Assembly (NCBI GenBank): GCA_001940825.1
Contig: MSGT01000061.1
Location: forward strand, 122,741 to 186,740
DNA: 64,000 nucleotides
Source: Sphaerochaeta sp. Phil3
Lineage (GTDB): Bacteria; Spirochaetota; Spirochaetia; Sphaerochaetales; Sphaerochaetaceae
Direction: 5' to 3'
Shown: positions 1-7,843 of the stretch, piece after piece
Position numbering within the stretch: position 1 is the first letter of the stretch
How the letters are laid out: every line of letters begins with the position of its first letter
Program-made: the position numbers and the translations under genes
The notes under the pieces: generated by a model
What the model was told of the DNA's origin: nothing
The model's input: the letters and a program-made list of their open reading frames with translations, nothing else
The model's database searches: none

Positions 1-198
1 AGGGCTTTCGAATCCTGCAATCATCCTTAGTGTTGTTGTTTTCCCGCAGCCGGAAGGTCCTAAGAGTGTTATGAATTCTCCAGGCTTGATTACGAAATCA
101 ACGTCATCTACTGCATTGAAATTTCTCTTTGTCTTTGGATTCGTATAAACTTTTGTAATATGTTCGAGTTTGACTGGCATTTGTTTCTTTTGGTTCAT
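1..198 (-). CDS. ABC transporter ATP-binding protein (N-terminal fragment)
   Basis: The first 66 codons of an ABC ATPase run off the left edge of the window. They begin [18 protein letters not shown] and contain an intact Walker [10 protein letters not shown], followed by LRMIAGFE, typical of iron/spermidine/phosphonate-class importer ATPases. AAGGA lies about 8 nt before the ATG. It is the last visible gene of the operon that also carries the permease and binding protein upstream, so it should energise that importer on the cytoplasmic face. The signature motif and Walker B are outside the window. Confidence 0.9.
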   Translation of the reverse strand, partial: MNQKKQMPVKLEHITKVYTNPKTKRNFNAVDDVDFVIKPGEFITLLGPSGCGKTTTLRMIAGFESP

Positions 199-219
199 GA
201 TTGAATTCCTTTTTGTTTT

Positions 220-1944
220 CTATATCTCTGTTTTTTTGATGGTTAGTTTCTTCGTCATTAAATCCAGTATTCCAATGGAGGCATATCCAAGGAGAATTAG
301 AACTGTAGCATAAACACATGCAACACCAAAGTTTCCGTTGTCTGCATAGGCATTTATTCTTACAGTTATAAATGGAATCCTTGGTGTTACGAGAAGAATT
401 ACAGCCGATATTGATGTGATGCTTCTCACGAAGGAGGTGATTAGACCGCTGAAGAAACTATCCTTGATTAGGGGCAATGTGACAGAACTGAATACTTTTG
501 CTGTGTTTGCGCCCATGTCATAGGCTGATTCCTCTATGGATTTGTCAATTTGGTTCAGAGCCGATATTCCGCTTCGAACACCAACGGGAAGGCTCCTTAC
601 GACAAACACAATTATGAGTATTGCACTCGATCCATATATGCCAGCTAGAAATCCTGAGTGGAATACTCCTGTCACGAATCCACGTATGTATGCTACTCCA
701 AGGACGGTTCCTGGCACTGCCATTGCCAGCATTGACACGAATTCAATGGCCTTTCTTCCAACAAAGCGTTTTTTTACAACGATGTATGCAATGAGCATAG
801 CGAAAAGCGATGTGAGGCAGGCCGATATGAAAGCTAGTCCAAATGAGACTCCAAAGGCCTTGAAACCTTCGCCTGAACCCGAGAAGAGATATTTCCACCA
901 TTTTAGAGTTGGATGGTAGTTTCTTCCCCAAACTGTCATGATGGACCCATAGAATACACACAGGTACATTATAACCACGAAGCTTCCTATTACGCCTGCA
1001 ACGATTTTCAACGGTACTGTAACGGACTTGTCTTCTATAAGGATCCTTGCACGCGAAGCCTTTCCTGTGAGGGTCGCTACGCTACGTGCTTCAAGGACAT
1101 ATTTTTGGATTAGGAAGAATACTGTTGTTATCATGAGCAGGTACACTGCCATTGCGGCTGCATTGCCAGCTGATCCCGTTGACCATCCTCCCGTGTACTG
1201 CAGATAGATGGACGTCGCCAAAGTGTCAATGTTCCCTCCTATAAGCATTGGGTTGGCAAAGTCTGCGCAGCTCTCAAGAAAGCACACAAGGAATGCATTG
1301 CCAATTCCTGGAAGAAGAAGGGGAAGTGTTACAGTGAAGAACTCTCTGGGTCTAGAAGCACCCATGTTTCTAACCGCTTCCTCGAGCGATGGATCTATAT
1401 TTTTAAGAAGTCCTTTTAGCATCAGGTAGACAGTTGGAAAATAGGTCAATGTCTGGACGAGGATTATTCCTGGATAGCCTTTTATGTTAGAAGAAAGCAT
1501 GCCGAATATGCCTCTAGTTACAAGACCTGCATTTCCAAATAGGAAAAGTGCTGAGAGTGCAAGGACGAAAGGAGGCGAGACTATAGGCAAAGTGGCTACT
1601 ATGTTGAATATGGCCTTTAAAAAACCTGACTTGAGGTCTATGTAGGCATCGACGTATGCAAATATGAATCCTACTACAGTCGCAAGGAGACTTGAGATAA
1701 CTCCAATGGTTAATGTATTCGCTAGAGCGGATTTGAAGGTGCTCATTTTGAAGACATTCACGTAGTTGGCAAGAAATCCTTCTCCAGGTTCTACCTCGAA
1801 GCTTTCTCCAATGAGCATTATTAAGGGGTATATTACGAACAGAATGAGAAGTACTGATATCCCTGTGATTATAATCATTAGAATTGGATCGGAAAGAAGT
1901 TTTTTCCTGTCCAACTCCTTTCCTTGTTTGGTGTTGCTTTTCAT
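220..1944 (-). CDS. ABC transporter permease, two fused binding-protein-dependent membrane domains
   Basis: About 574 residues with two repeated permease halves, as in the Fe3+/2-aminoethylphosphonate/hexose-phosphate importer class (AfuB/FbpB-like). Each half has an EAA-type loop: one reads EEAVRNMGASRPREFFTVTLP, shortened here to its core EEAVRNMGA, and the second ESAYDMGANTAKVF. The start at 1944 (MKSNTKQGKELD) follows GGAAAA. A longer reading from a TTG at 2010 would run through a hairpin and is less likely. It lies between the binding protein and ATPase genes. The substrate cannot be read from the sequence. Confidence 0.88.
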   Translation of the reverse strand: MKSNTKQGKELDRKKLLSDPILMIIITGISVLLILFVIYPLIMLIGESFEVEPGEGFLANYVNVFKMSTFKSALANTLTIGVISSLLATVVGFIFAYVDAYIDLKSGFLKAIFNIVATLPIVSPPFVLALSALFLFGNAGLVTRGIFGMLSSNIKGYPGIILVQTLTYFPTVYLMLKGLLKNIDPSLEEAVRNMGASRPREFFTVTLPLLLPGIGNAFLVCFLESCADFANPMLIGGNIDTLATSIYLQYTGGWSTGSAGNAAAMAVYLLMITTVFFLIQKYVLEARSVATLTGKASRARILIEDKSVTVPLKIVAGVIGSFVVIMYLCVFYGSIMTVWGRNYHPTLKWWKYLFSGSGEGFKAFGVSFGLAFISACLTSLFAMLIAYIVVKKRFVGRKAIEFVSMLAMAVPGTVLGVAYIRGFVTGVFHSGFLAGIYGSSAILIIVFVVRSLPVGVRSGISALNQIDKSIEESAYDMGANTAKVFSSVTLPLIKDSFFSGLITSFVRSITSISAVILLVTPRIPFITVRINAYADNGNFGVACVYATVLILLGYASIGILDLMTKKLTIKKTEI

Positions 1945-1963
1945 AGTTGTTTTTCCATGATAT

Positions 1964-1994
1964 AGGGACTGTCGCCAATTTGGCGACAGTCCCT
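1964..1994 (-). promoter_or_regulatory. Perfect intercistronic hairpin between binding-protein and permease genes
   Basis: A 15-bp perfect inverted repeat (AGGGACTGTCGCCAA and its complement) with one unpaired base sits in the 68-nt gap between the binding protein stop and the permease start. No U-run follows on the transcribed strand, so it is more likely an mRNA-stabilising or partial attenuation structure than a full terminator. Such structures commonly keep the binding protein in excess over the membrane subunits. Confidence 0.75.
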
Positions 1995-2012
1995 GAATTC
2001 GTCCTTTCAATT

Positions 2013-3140
2013 CTATTCAGTCTTGAGCTTGTTCGAAGATCCACCAATTGCTTCAAGGAACCACCCTACATATTTGGAAGTGTTGGTTCTTGAATCGTTT
2101 GTGTCATAATTGAACAGCGGGATGCTTGTGATTCCAAGAGCCGCCGCTTCTGGAACTTCGTATGCATTGCCGTTTTCATCCTTGATGCATGGCGTAGCAT
2201 AACATCCGCCATCTTTGAAATGTGATACGAAATCTGTGGTTGTGAGATATGCTATGAATTCCTTTGCAACCTCTGGATGTGCACAATTGGCAAATACTCC
2301 CGCAGAACAAATTTCGTAGCCAGTCGTCTCCGGTATGATTACTATCCTGGCATCTTCAACTCCGTATGCTACATATTGCTCTACAACATTTTGCATATAG
2401 CTTATTCCAACTACAACTTCTCCAGAAGCAAGGTAATTGGCAGGTTTTCCGCCAGACTTTGTGTACTCTTTAATGTTGCTGTCCAATGCTGCGAAATATG
2501 CTTTAAAGCATTCTTCCTGAGTATTGAGGGTGAGTCCAAGTTTTTCTCCGACTGTTTGCCTGAAAGCTTCTGTGTAGCAGAGCTGAGCTATCACGTTTAC
2601 CATTTGTTTTCCTGTTCCTGCAGTGTTTGGATTGCAGGCGGTTACAAGATTTTCAAATCTTGAGTCAAGCAGATCTACCCATCCTTTTGGAGCTTCTATC
2701 CCACGTAGGTTGAGTTCGTTTTCACTGTAGAAAATTCCAAGGACGTTCTTGTAAATTCCATACCAGTACCCGTCTTTGTCATAGAAACTATCTGACACAT
2801 ATCTGCTCTGAAGCTGTTCATCTCCAATCTGCATCAAAAGACCAGCATCGGCCATTTCATTGTAAATGTCATTTGTTCCGCCAAAGAACACATCTCCGCT
2901 GGGTTTTCCGCCAGCTTTGACCTCTTCGCTTATCTTAGTTTGAACCTCTCCTGCAGAAAGGCGCTGATAAACGACATTATAGCCAGTGAGCTTTTTGAAG
3001 GCTTCGACTGTGACCTTTACATGCGCTTCTTCAGTTGAACCATAGACAATGAGATCCGGTTCACTGTTTCCTTGTGCGAATGCTGTTCCTGCAACGGCAA
3101 GAAGAAGCATTGTTACGAGAAAGATTTTTGCTTTCTTCAT
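2013..3140 (-). CDS. ABC transporter substrate-binding protein, Fe3+/AfuA-type family
   Basis: About 375 residues with a signal peptide (MKKAKIFLVTMLLLAVAG, then AFAQG) and the two-lobed fold typical of extracellular solute-binding family 1: LIVYGSTEEAHVKVTVEAF near the mature N-terminus, then GDVFFGGTND. The start is set by GGAGG just upstream. The family includes Fe3+, 2-aminoethylphosphonate and sugar-phosphate binders (AfuA). No iron-coordinating tyrosine pair is obvious, so I favour a phosphorylated or anionic solute, and the neighbouring DeoB-like gene fits that. It acts in the periplasm. Confidence 0.87.
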   Translation of the reverse strand: MKKAKIFLVTMLLLAVAGTAFAQGNSEPDLIVYGSTEEAHVKVTVEAFKKLTGYNVVYQRLSAGEVQTKISEEVKAGGKPSGDVFFGGTNDIYNEMADAGLLMQIGDEQLQSRYVSDSFYDKDGYWYGIYKNVLGIFYSENELNLRGIEAPKGWVDLLDSRFENLVTACNPNTAGTGKQMVNVIAQLCYTEAFRQTVGEKLGLTLNTQEECFKAYFAALDSNIKEYTKSGGKPANYLASGEVVVGISYMQNVVEQYVAYGVEDARIVIIPETTGYEICSAGVFANCAHPEVAKEFIAYLTTTDFVSHFKDGGCYATPCIKDENGNAYEVPEAAALGITSIPLFNYDTNDSRTNTSKYVGWFLEAIGGSSNKLKTE

Positions 3141-3158
3141 TTTTTCCTCCATTTTTTA

Positions 3159-4355
3159 TTAAAAAGAAACGATTTCCGTTCCATTTTCAATTCGTGTTCC
3201 ATGGAAAACTGCTATGGTTTGTCCCACATCTGACATTGTTTCCCTAAGGCCATAGTATTTCCCCTCCAAACCTGCTTTCTGTATTAGAATTGGAACGTTC
3301 TCCCTTGTATGCAAACTGTGACCACTATAAGGGTCGTTGCCATGGTCTGCCATTACTATAAGGAGATCGTCATCTCCAAGGTTGCTCATTATTGTTCCCA
3401 GTCTTCTATCAGTTATGCCAAGTACTCGCGAGTATTCGCAAGGATTGCATTGATGACCCGCCAAGTCGGTTTCCTGGACATTTAGGAAAAAGAACGCATC
3501 CTCTTTAGTCTTGGTAAAGTCATCTATTAGTTTGTCGAGGAGCGTTTCTGTGTCAACCCCGTAGAAATTTGTTCCGTATTCGTTCGCAACTATATCCGCA
3601 GCTTTCCCATATAGATACGAGTGGATTCCTTTTTGATGCAGTGCGTGTGGAACCTGTACAGTAGTGTCGACTCCGTATCCAATATGCTGTACAAGATACC
3701 CCTTTGCATATACTCCAGTCTCCGGGGTGTCTAGTCCAATGAATTTGCCAGACGTAATGCATGAATCCAAGACTTGTTTCAATTCTACGTCTTCACCTCC
3801 AAGTGCTATTATTCTTGAGACTTGGAAATGCTTTCGTACAATATGTCCAACATCCTTTACGGTTTTGAAGTCTGTATATTTGAATGACCCTGAGACATTT
3901 ATAACTTGTCCCGGATCTGTCTCCATGTTGTCTCCGATGAATATACAATCATTGACTATAAGCGCTTGATTTCCTTCCATGCAGAACCTTGCTGTTCTGT
4001 ATCCATTTGATTTCAAATCCTTCTCTGTTTCATCTATTCCTTCACTGAATGCCTGCAACACAGGTTTCAATGGCTTTGTTCCTACTATTTCCTGATGTCC
4101 TTGGAAAGTGTCTGCCCCATAGTGCATAAGCCTGCTTTTCGAATACACAGCTTTGGGATTTCTCTTCATGATATCCGTTTCCATTCCAATTGCGTTCATA
4201 AGTCCAAGTCTTTCAAGGTTTGGAAGTTTTAGATGTTCCCTTTCAATAAGGTGCCAAGCTGTGTTGGATCCAATATCACTTGGTCTTACCTGAGGAACAT
4301 CATCCATTGCTCCAACTCCAAAACTATCAATAACAATCAAAACGCTCTTGCTCAT
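3159..4355 (-). CDS. Phosphopentomutase-like metalloenzyme (DeoB family)
   Basis: 398 residues, the usual DeoB length. Alkaline-phosphatase-superfamily motifs are in order: metal-binding IDSFGVGAMDD at the N-terminus, SDIGSNTAWH, DTFQGHQEIVGT, and C-terminal ADHGNDP followed by SLHTRENVPIL. DeoB interconverts ribose-1-phosphate and ribose-5-phosphate (or the deoxy forms). It is the first gene of the operon, 19 nt before the binding protein, so the imported solute and this enzyme are probably linked. It could be a paralogue with a changed substrate (compare E. coli YhfW), since several consensus positions differ (SDIGSNTAWH where classical DeoB has D-GANT). Confidence 0.8.
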   Translation of the reverse strand: MSKSVLIVIDSFGVGAMDDVPQVRPSDIGSNTAWHLIEREHLKLPNLERLGLMNAIGMETDIMKRNPKAVYSKSRLMHYGADTFQGHQEIVGTKPLKPVLQAFSEGIDETEKDLKSNGYRTARFCMEGNQALIVNDCIFIGDNMETDPGQVINVSGSFKYTDFKTVKDVGHIVRKHFQVSRIIALGGEDVELKQVLDSCITSGKFIGLDTPETGVYAKGYLVQHIGYGVDTTVQVPHALHQKGIHSYLYGKAADIVANEYGTNFYGVDTETLLDKLIDDFTKTKEDAFFFLNVQETDLAGHQCNPCEYSRVLGITDRRLGTIMSNLGDDDLLIVMADHGNDPYSGHSLHTRENVPILIQKAGLEGKYYGLRETMSDVGQTIAVFHGTRIENGTEIVSF

Positions 4356-4415
4356 AATCTAGTAGACTCCACAACAACTGAAAAAATTATAGGTTCGCAA
4401 AAAAAATGAAGTAAA

Positions 4416-4458
4416 GGAAATTTTTTTGCTTTCTGACTAAAAAAAGAGAAAAATTTCC
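4416..4458. promoter_or_regulatory. AT-rich divergent intergenic region with inverted repeat
   Basis: The 4356-4512 gap separates the minus-strand transporter operon from the LacI gene. It is very A/T-rich and holds an inverted repeat GGAAATTTTT (4416-4425) / AAAAATTTCC (4449-4458). This is a candidate operator for the adjacent LacI protein, but the low complexity makes chance likely. Confidence 0.35.
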
Positions 4459-4512
4459 AATTTTTGTTTTCGTTATTTCCTTTGTTTTCTCTTTGTGATA
4501 TCATCTAAACAA

Positions 4513-5583
4513 ATGGGTGAAGGTATGGGTGAAAACAAAACTACGATAAGTGATATTGCAAAGGTTGTGAATATGGCCCCTAGCACTGTCTACAAGGCTT
4601 TGAGTGGAAACAAGGGTGTAAGTGAGCCCAATAGACATAGAATTCTACAGGTGTCTGAGGAATTGGGTTACATAAGCAAGACTTCCAAAAGCAACAGTTT
4701 GTCAAAGATTGTGGCTGTTGTTCTGCCTGATCCATCCGTTCTGGACTTTGAGTTCTACGAATTCATTTGGAAAGGTGTTCGAAAACGTGCTAGAGAACTC
4801 TCTTCAGTTGGTTTGGAAATCAAAGAGTACATGTTCAATGGATCTATTGACGACCAACTTAAAATTCTTTGGAGAATCGTTGACGAATCCAGATGCAAAT
4901 CGGCTGAGAAGCGAATCGACGGCCTTGTGACTTTGATTTGGAATGAAAACCCTTTCCTTGGTGTCCTTGATGAGTGCTGTAAAAGCGGTATTCCAGTGTT
5001 TACTGTGTTTTCTGATGCTCCTTCTTCCCAAAGGATTGCATCTGTTCGAGCTAATTCATATCAGACAGGAAGACTTGCTGCTGAGTATTTGGGTTCGACT
5101 ATTCCAAATGACGGTAGCGTAATAATAACAGGTACGAGACGAAATGCTTTTTCGCATGAGAAGGTTGTTCGCGGTTTCATTGATCAAATGGCCGTTACTA
5201 ATCCAGACATTCAAGTAATCGAGCTATATGAAAATAAAAATGGGTCAATGAATCATATACAAGTAGTTAAGAACATGATAGAAAGCGTTCCAGATGTGCG
5301 AGGCATTTATGCAAACAACGCTAGGACTACTAGCCTCATTGGAAAACTTCTTCTTCATAGTCCTCATAAAGACTCTCTCAAAATTATTGGGAGTGAAGTC
5401 TCGGAAGAATCTGTATTCTACTTGAATCACGGAGTGGTGAATGCCCTGATAGATGAGAAGCCTAGTAGCCAAGGATATCAAAGTATCTCTCTAGCCTATG
5501 ATTTTCTTTGCATGGGTCTTCCTGTTAAACAGACGAACTACGTATCATTGAATCTTGTTCTTCAGAACAATGTTCCAGAATAA
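4513..5583 (+). CDS. LacI-family transcriptional regulator
   Basis: About 356 residues. The N-terminal LacI helix-turn-helix (TTISDIAKVVNMAPSTVYKA) with hinge helix RHRILQVSEELGY is followed by a periplasmic-binding-protein-like effector domain that binds a small ligand. It is divergent from the DeoB/ABC operon and is the natural candidate for its regulator. The start is ambiguous: ATG at 4513 or 4525 (a GTG at 4495 also exists). There is no clear Shine-Dalgarno before 4513, but TATCAT ends about 8 nt upstream, which would give an almost leaderless transcript. Confidence 0.88.
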   Translation: MGEGMGENKTTISDIAKVVNMAPSTVYKALSGNKGVSEPNRHRILQVSEELGYISKTSKSNSLSKIVAVVLPDPSVLDFEFYEFIWKGVRKRARELSSVGLEIKEYMFNGSIDDQLKILWRIVDESRCKSAEKRIDGLVTLIWNENPFLGVLDECCKSGIPVFTVFSDAPSSQRIASVRANSYQTGRLAAEYLGSTIPNDGSVIITGTRRNAFSHEKVVRGFIDQMAVTNPDIQVIELYENKNGSMNHIQVVKNMIESVPDVRGIYANNARTTSLIGKLLLHSPHKDSLKIIGSEVSEESVFYLNHGVVNALIDEKPSSQGYQSISLAYDFLCMGLPVKQTNYVSLNLVLQNNVPE

Positions 5584-5673
5584 ATGTTGTTCAAATTTTA
5601 CTTTTTCCACAAGTATGATTATATTAGTGGTGCTTTGAAAAGGAGCTTTAAGAGCTCCATTTAGGAGGACGAT

Positions 5674-5838
5674 ATGTCTAAGCATCATGAAGAAGAAACT
5701 ACACATGCTGCACAGACCAGTGAGCCTATTCAGCACAAGATGAACAAGAAGGAAAGAGAAAGAGAGCAGGAGCTTGAGCGTGAGGCGAAGGCGAAATTGA
5801 ACGCTAAGAACCATCACAAAAAGCACGGCAACTGCTAG
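5674..5838 (+). CDS. Small highly charged hypothetical protein (54 aa)
   Basis: A short ORF begins MSKHHEEETTHAAQ and ends NHHKKHGNC. It is preceded by a near-perfect AGGAGG 7 nt before the ATG, which argues it is translated. The middle is a Lys/Glu/Arg-rich predicted helix (NKKEREREQELEREAKAKL), with His clusters at both ends (HH near the N-terminus, HHKKH near the C-terminus) and a C-terminal Cys; metal or nucleic-acid binding is possible. A 6-bp hairpin GGAGCT/AGCTCC (5642-5658) sits just upstream of the SD. I do not recognise the family. Confidence 0.6.
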   Translation: MSKHHEEETTHAAQTSEPIQHKMNKKEREREQELEREAKAKLNAKNHHKKHGNC

Positions 5839-6026
5839 ATTTTTGTCATTGACTCCGTATTGGGTGTTGGTGCACGCAGACAGTATCGGCAGTACTATCT
5901 TTCGTTCCCGCCTTGAATTTGGAGTCGGTGTTTGCGTTTTCGTTTCATCAAATTCGCAGTAAATGGAAAATACTGCTAAAAGAATGAAACCTGAACGTTG
6001 AGATAAATGGCATGTCCAAACAAGGA

Positions 6027-7121
6027 TTAAATCCTGTCTTTGTATGAATATTCGCCGCTTCCACCTAGTGCGAAGTATGAGGCGAGGTCGTATGGAGACA
6101 GGATTCCTTTTTCTGTGACGATGCCTGATATCAGGTGCGGAGGAGTCATGTCGAATGCGGGATAGTAGCCTTTGATTGGGGTCTCTGCGATATCGGTCTT
6201 GAGGACCGTGCGGATTCCCATTGCTTCCAGGGAGAAGCGTGGGTCGCGCATTTCTATTGTGACCGTGTCGTGCGTGGGATGGCCTGCATCGGGTGTGCCT
6301 GAGACGAATACGGGGATGCCAAAGTGCTTGGCGCATATTGCAATCTGGCTGGTGCCTACTTTGTTGAATACGTAGCCGTCCATGGTGATGGCGTCGGCGG
6401 CGCAGGTGAAGACGTCCACTTTTTCGTGTTCCATCACGAAGGCCGGCATGTTGTCCGTTATCACAGTGGTGTCGAAACCCATTTTGTGGCAGACTGTGGC
6501 GGTGAGTCTGGCGCCTTGGAAGTAAGGTCGGGTCTCTGGGCAGAACAGTCGTATGTCGTTGCCGCGTCTTTTGCATTCGCGCAGCATCATTCCAACGATC
6601 GTCTCTGCAAAGCATTGTGTCATGACTGTTCCGTTCTTTGGGAACATATCCACAAGGTATTTGGCGGCTGCGGCTATCTTTGAGTACCTCATGTTGTTTG
6701 CTCGGACAGTGAAATCCCGTATGGCGAGGTCTGCGCGCGAACCTTCCTCTATGGCTTTCGTTGCAACCTCAACGCAGCTTCGTGTGAGTTGGGCCATGCG
6801 TTTTCTTGTCGTGGGGCGTGCATTGGAGATGCAGTTTGAGGCTTCTTCTAAATGAACTATCTGCGATTTCCTGTCCATGTTCCTGCATTCCCAAGCGGCA
6901 AGCGCCATCCCCATTGGTGCTGCGGTGTATGGTCCTGCGCTCTGAGTGACCATATCCCTTATCGCCTGCATGACTTCGACGTGGGAGTTGCAGACTACGA
7001 AATGTGTCTTTGCAGGGTAGACTCTGCGGTCAAGAATGCGTACCTGTCCGTCCTCATACCATGCGATGTTTTCATATTGGAGCATGAACGCCAGGTCCTT
7101 GTCCTCTCGTGCCTCGTACAT
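6027..7121 (-). CDS. mtnA: MtnA-like aldose-1-phosphate isomerase (5-methylthioribose-/5-deoxyribose-1-phosphate)
   Basis: 364 residues of the MtnA/eIF2B-alpha family. It would convert 5-(methylthio)ribose-1-phosphate or 5-deoxyribose-1-phosphate to the ribulose-1-phosphate. Visible motifs: ETRPYFQGARLTA, FNKVGTSQIA, the catalytic-type Cys in VMTQC and the Asp in CAADAI (family GADRI). AGGAGA lies 8 nt before the ATG. It is divergent from the aldolase, phosphorylase and deaminase genes, completing a salvage route. Replacement of the usual Arg after the active-site Asp (ADAI instead of ADRI) may mark a DrdI-like 5-deoxyribose subfamily. Confidence 0.85.
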   Translation of the reverse strand: MYEAREDKDLAFMLQYENIAWYEDGQVRILDRRVYPAKTHFVVCNSHVEVMQAIRDMVTQSAGPYTAAPMGMALAAWECRNMDRKSQIVHLEEASNCISNARPTTRKRMAQLTRSCVEVATKAIEEGSRADLAIRDFTVRANNMRYSKIAAAAKYLVDMFPKNGTVMTQCFAETIVGMMLRECKRRGNDIRLFCPETRPYFQGARLTATVCHKMGFDTTVITDNMPAFVMEHEKVDVFTCAADAITMDGYVFNKVGTSQIAICAKHFGIPVFVSGTPDAGHPTHDTVTIEMRDPRFSLEAMGIRTVLKTDIAETPIKGYYPAFDMTPPHLISGIVTEKGILSPYDLASYFALGGSGEYSYKDRI

Positions 7122-7176
7122 GAACTAAACTCTCCTAACTAACCTCTTGTGTCCATTATATGCTATACTGGCTGAC
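7122..7176. promoter_or_regulatory. Overlapping divergent promoters for mtnA and the aldolase operon
   Basis: Rightward: TGCTATACT, an extended -10 whose TATACT (7164-7169) ends 7 nt before the aldolase ATG at 7177, placing the start site at or next to the ATG with no SD. Leftward: TATAAT on the minus strand about 35 nt before the mtnA ATG, with a TTCCAT-like -35 at 17 bp. The two promoters face each other and overlap, so they are likely co-regulated. Confidence 0.6.
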
Positions 7177-7812
7177 ATGGAACACTCGAACAACGGATAT
7201 ATAGGTGCATACAAGGAGATTAGGGAGAAGATCGTCGAATACTCCCGTCTCATGTACAACGATAGACTGGTGTCCGCCACAAGCGGCAACATAAGCATGC
7301 GATTGCCTGACCGCAGCGACGCCTTTGCAGTAACACCAAGCAGCGAAAGCTACCTTACGATGACAGCAGACCGCATTGTCATCATGACGGTCGATGGTGA
7401 AATCCTTGGCTGTCCTAGGGACGGCAGGCCTTCGTCTGAATGGCGGCTCCATGCCGAGCTCTACAAGGCCAAGCTCGATGTTGGCGCAATCGTCCATACT
7501 CATTCTCCCTATGCCACGGCGTTCGCTGTGAACAGGGAGTCGATTCCTTTGATCCTCATTGAAATGCAGCCTTGGTTGGGAGGCGACATTCCTCTTGCGG
7601 AATACGCTCCAACCGGTTCTCAACAGCTTGGAATCAACACTGCAAGGGATATTGGCGATAGAGGTGGTTGTTTGTTGGCCAATCACGGAACTGTAGCTGT
7701 GGCTCCAAATCTTGAGCTTGCATACGTAAGGGCTTCTTACGTTGAGGACGCTGCAAAGATATACCACATGGCAAAGTGTGTGGGTAAGCCATACGTGATT
7801 CCAATGAATTGA
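7177..7812 (+). CDS. Class II aldolase/adducin-family aldolase (fuculose-1-phosphate aldolase-like)
   Basis: 211 residues, the usual L-fuculose-phosphate aldolase length. Seen: SATSGNISMRL near the N-terminus, catalytic-type Glu in PSSEWRLHAELYK, zinc ligands in VHTHSPYATA, and the third ligand in LLANHGTVAVAP. In DHAP-shunt clusters this family cleaves 5-(methylthio)ribulose- or 5-deoxyribulose-1-phosphate to DHAP plus an aldehyde, and the mtnA, phosphorylase and deaminase neighbours support that. The ATG at 7177 has no SD and lies 7 nt after an extended -10 box, so the mRNA is probably leaderless. Confidence 0.86.
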   Translation: MEHSNNGYIGAYKEIREKIVEYSRLMYNDRLVSATSGNISMRLPDRSDAFAVTPSSESYLTMTADRIVIMTVDGEILGCPRDGRPSSEWRLHAELYKAKLDVGAIVHTHSPYATAFAVNRESIPLILIEMQPWLGGDIPLAEYAPTGSQQLGINTARDIGDRGGCLLANHGTVAVAPNLELAYVRASYVEDAAKIYHMAKCVGKPYVIPMN

Positions 7813-7843
7813 CGATTGAATATTTGGTGCAGAGGAAGTCTCC

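Noticed and set aside
5545..6615. 356-codon minus-strand frame overlapping mtnA
   Set aside because: Same strand but different frame from mtnA; low-complexity Arg/His-rich product without homology signals or SD.
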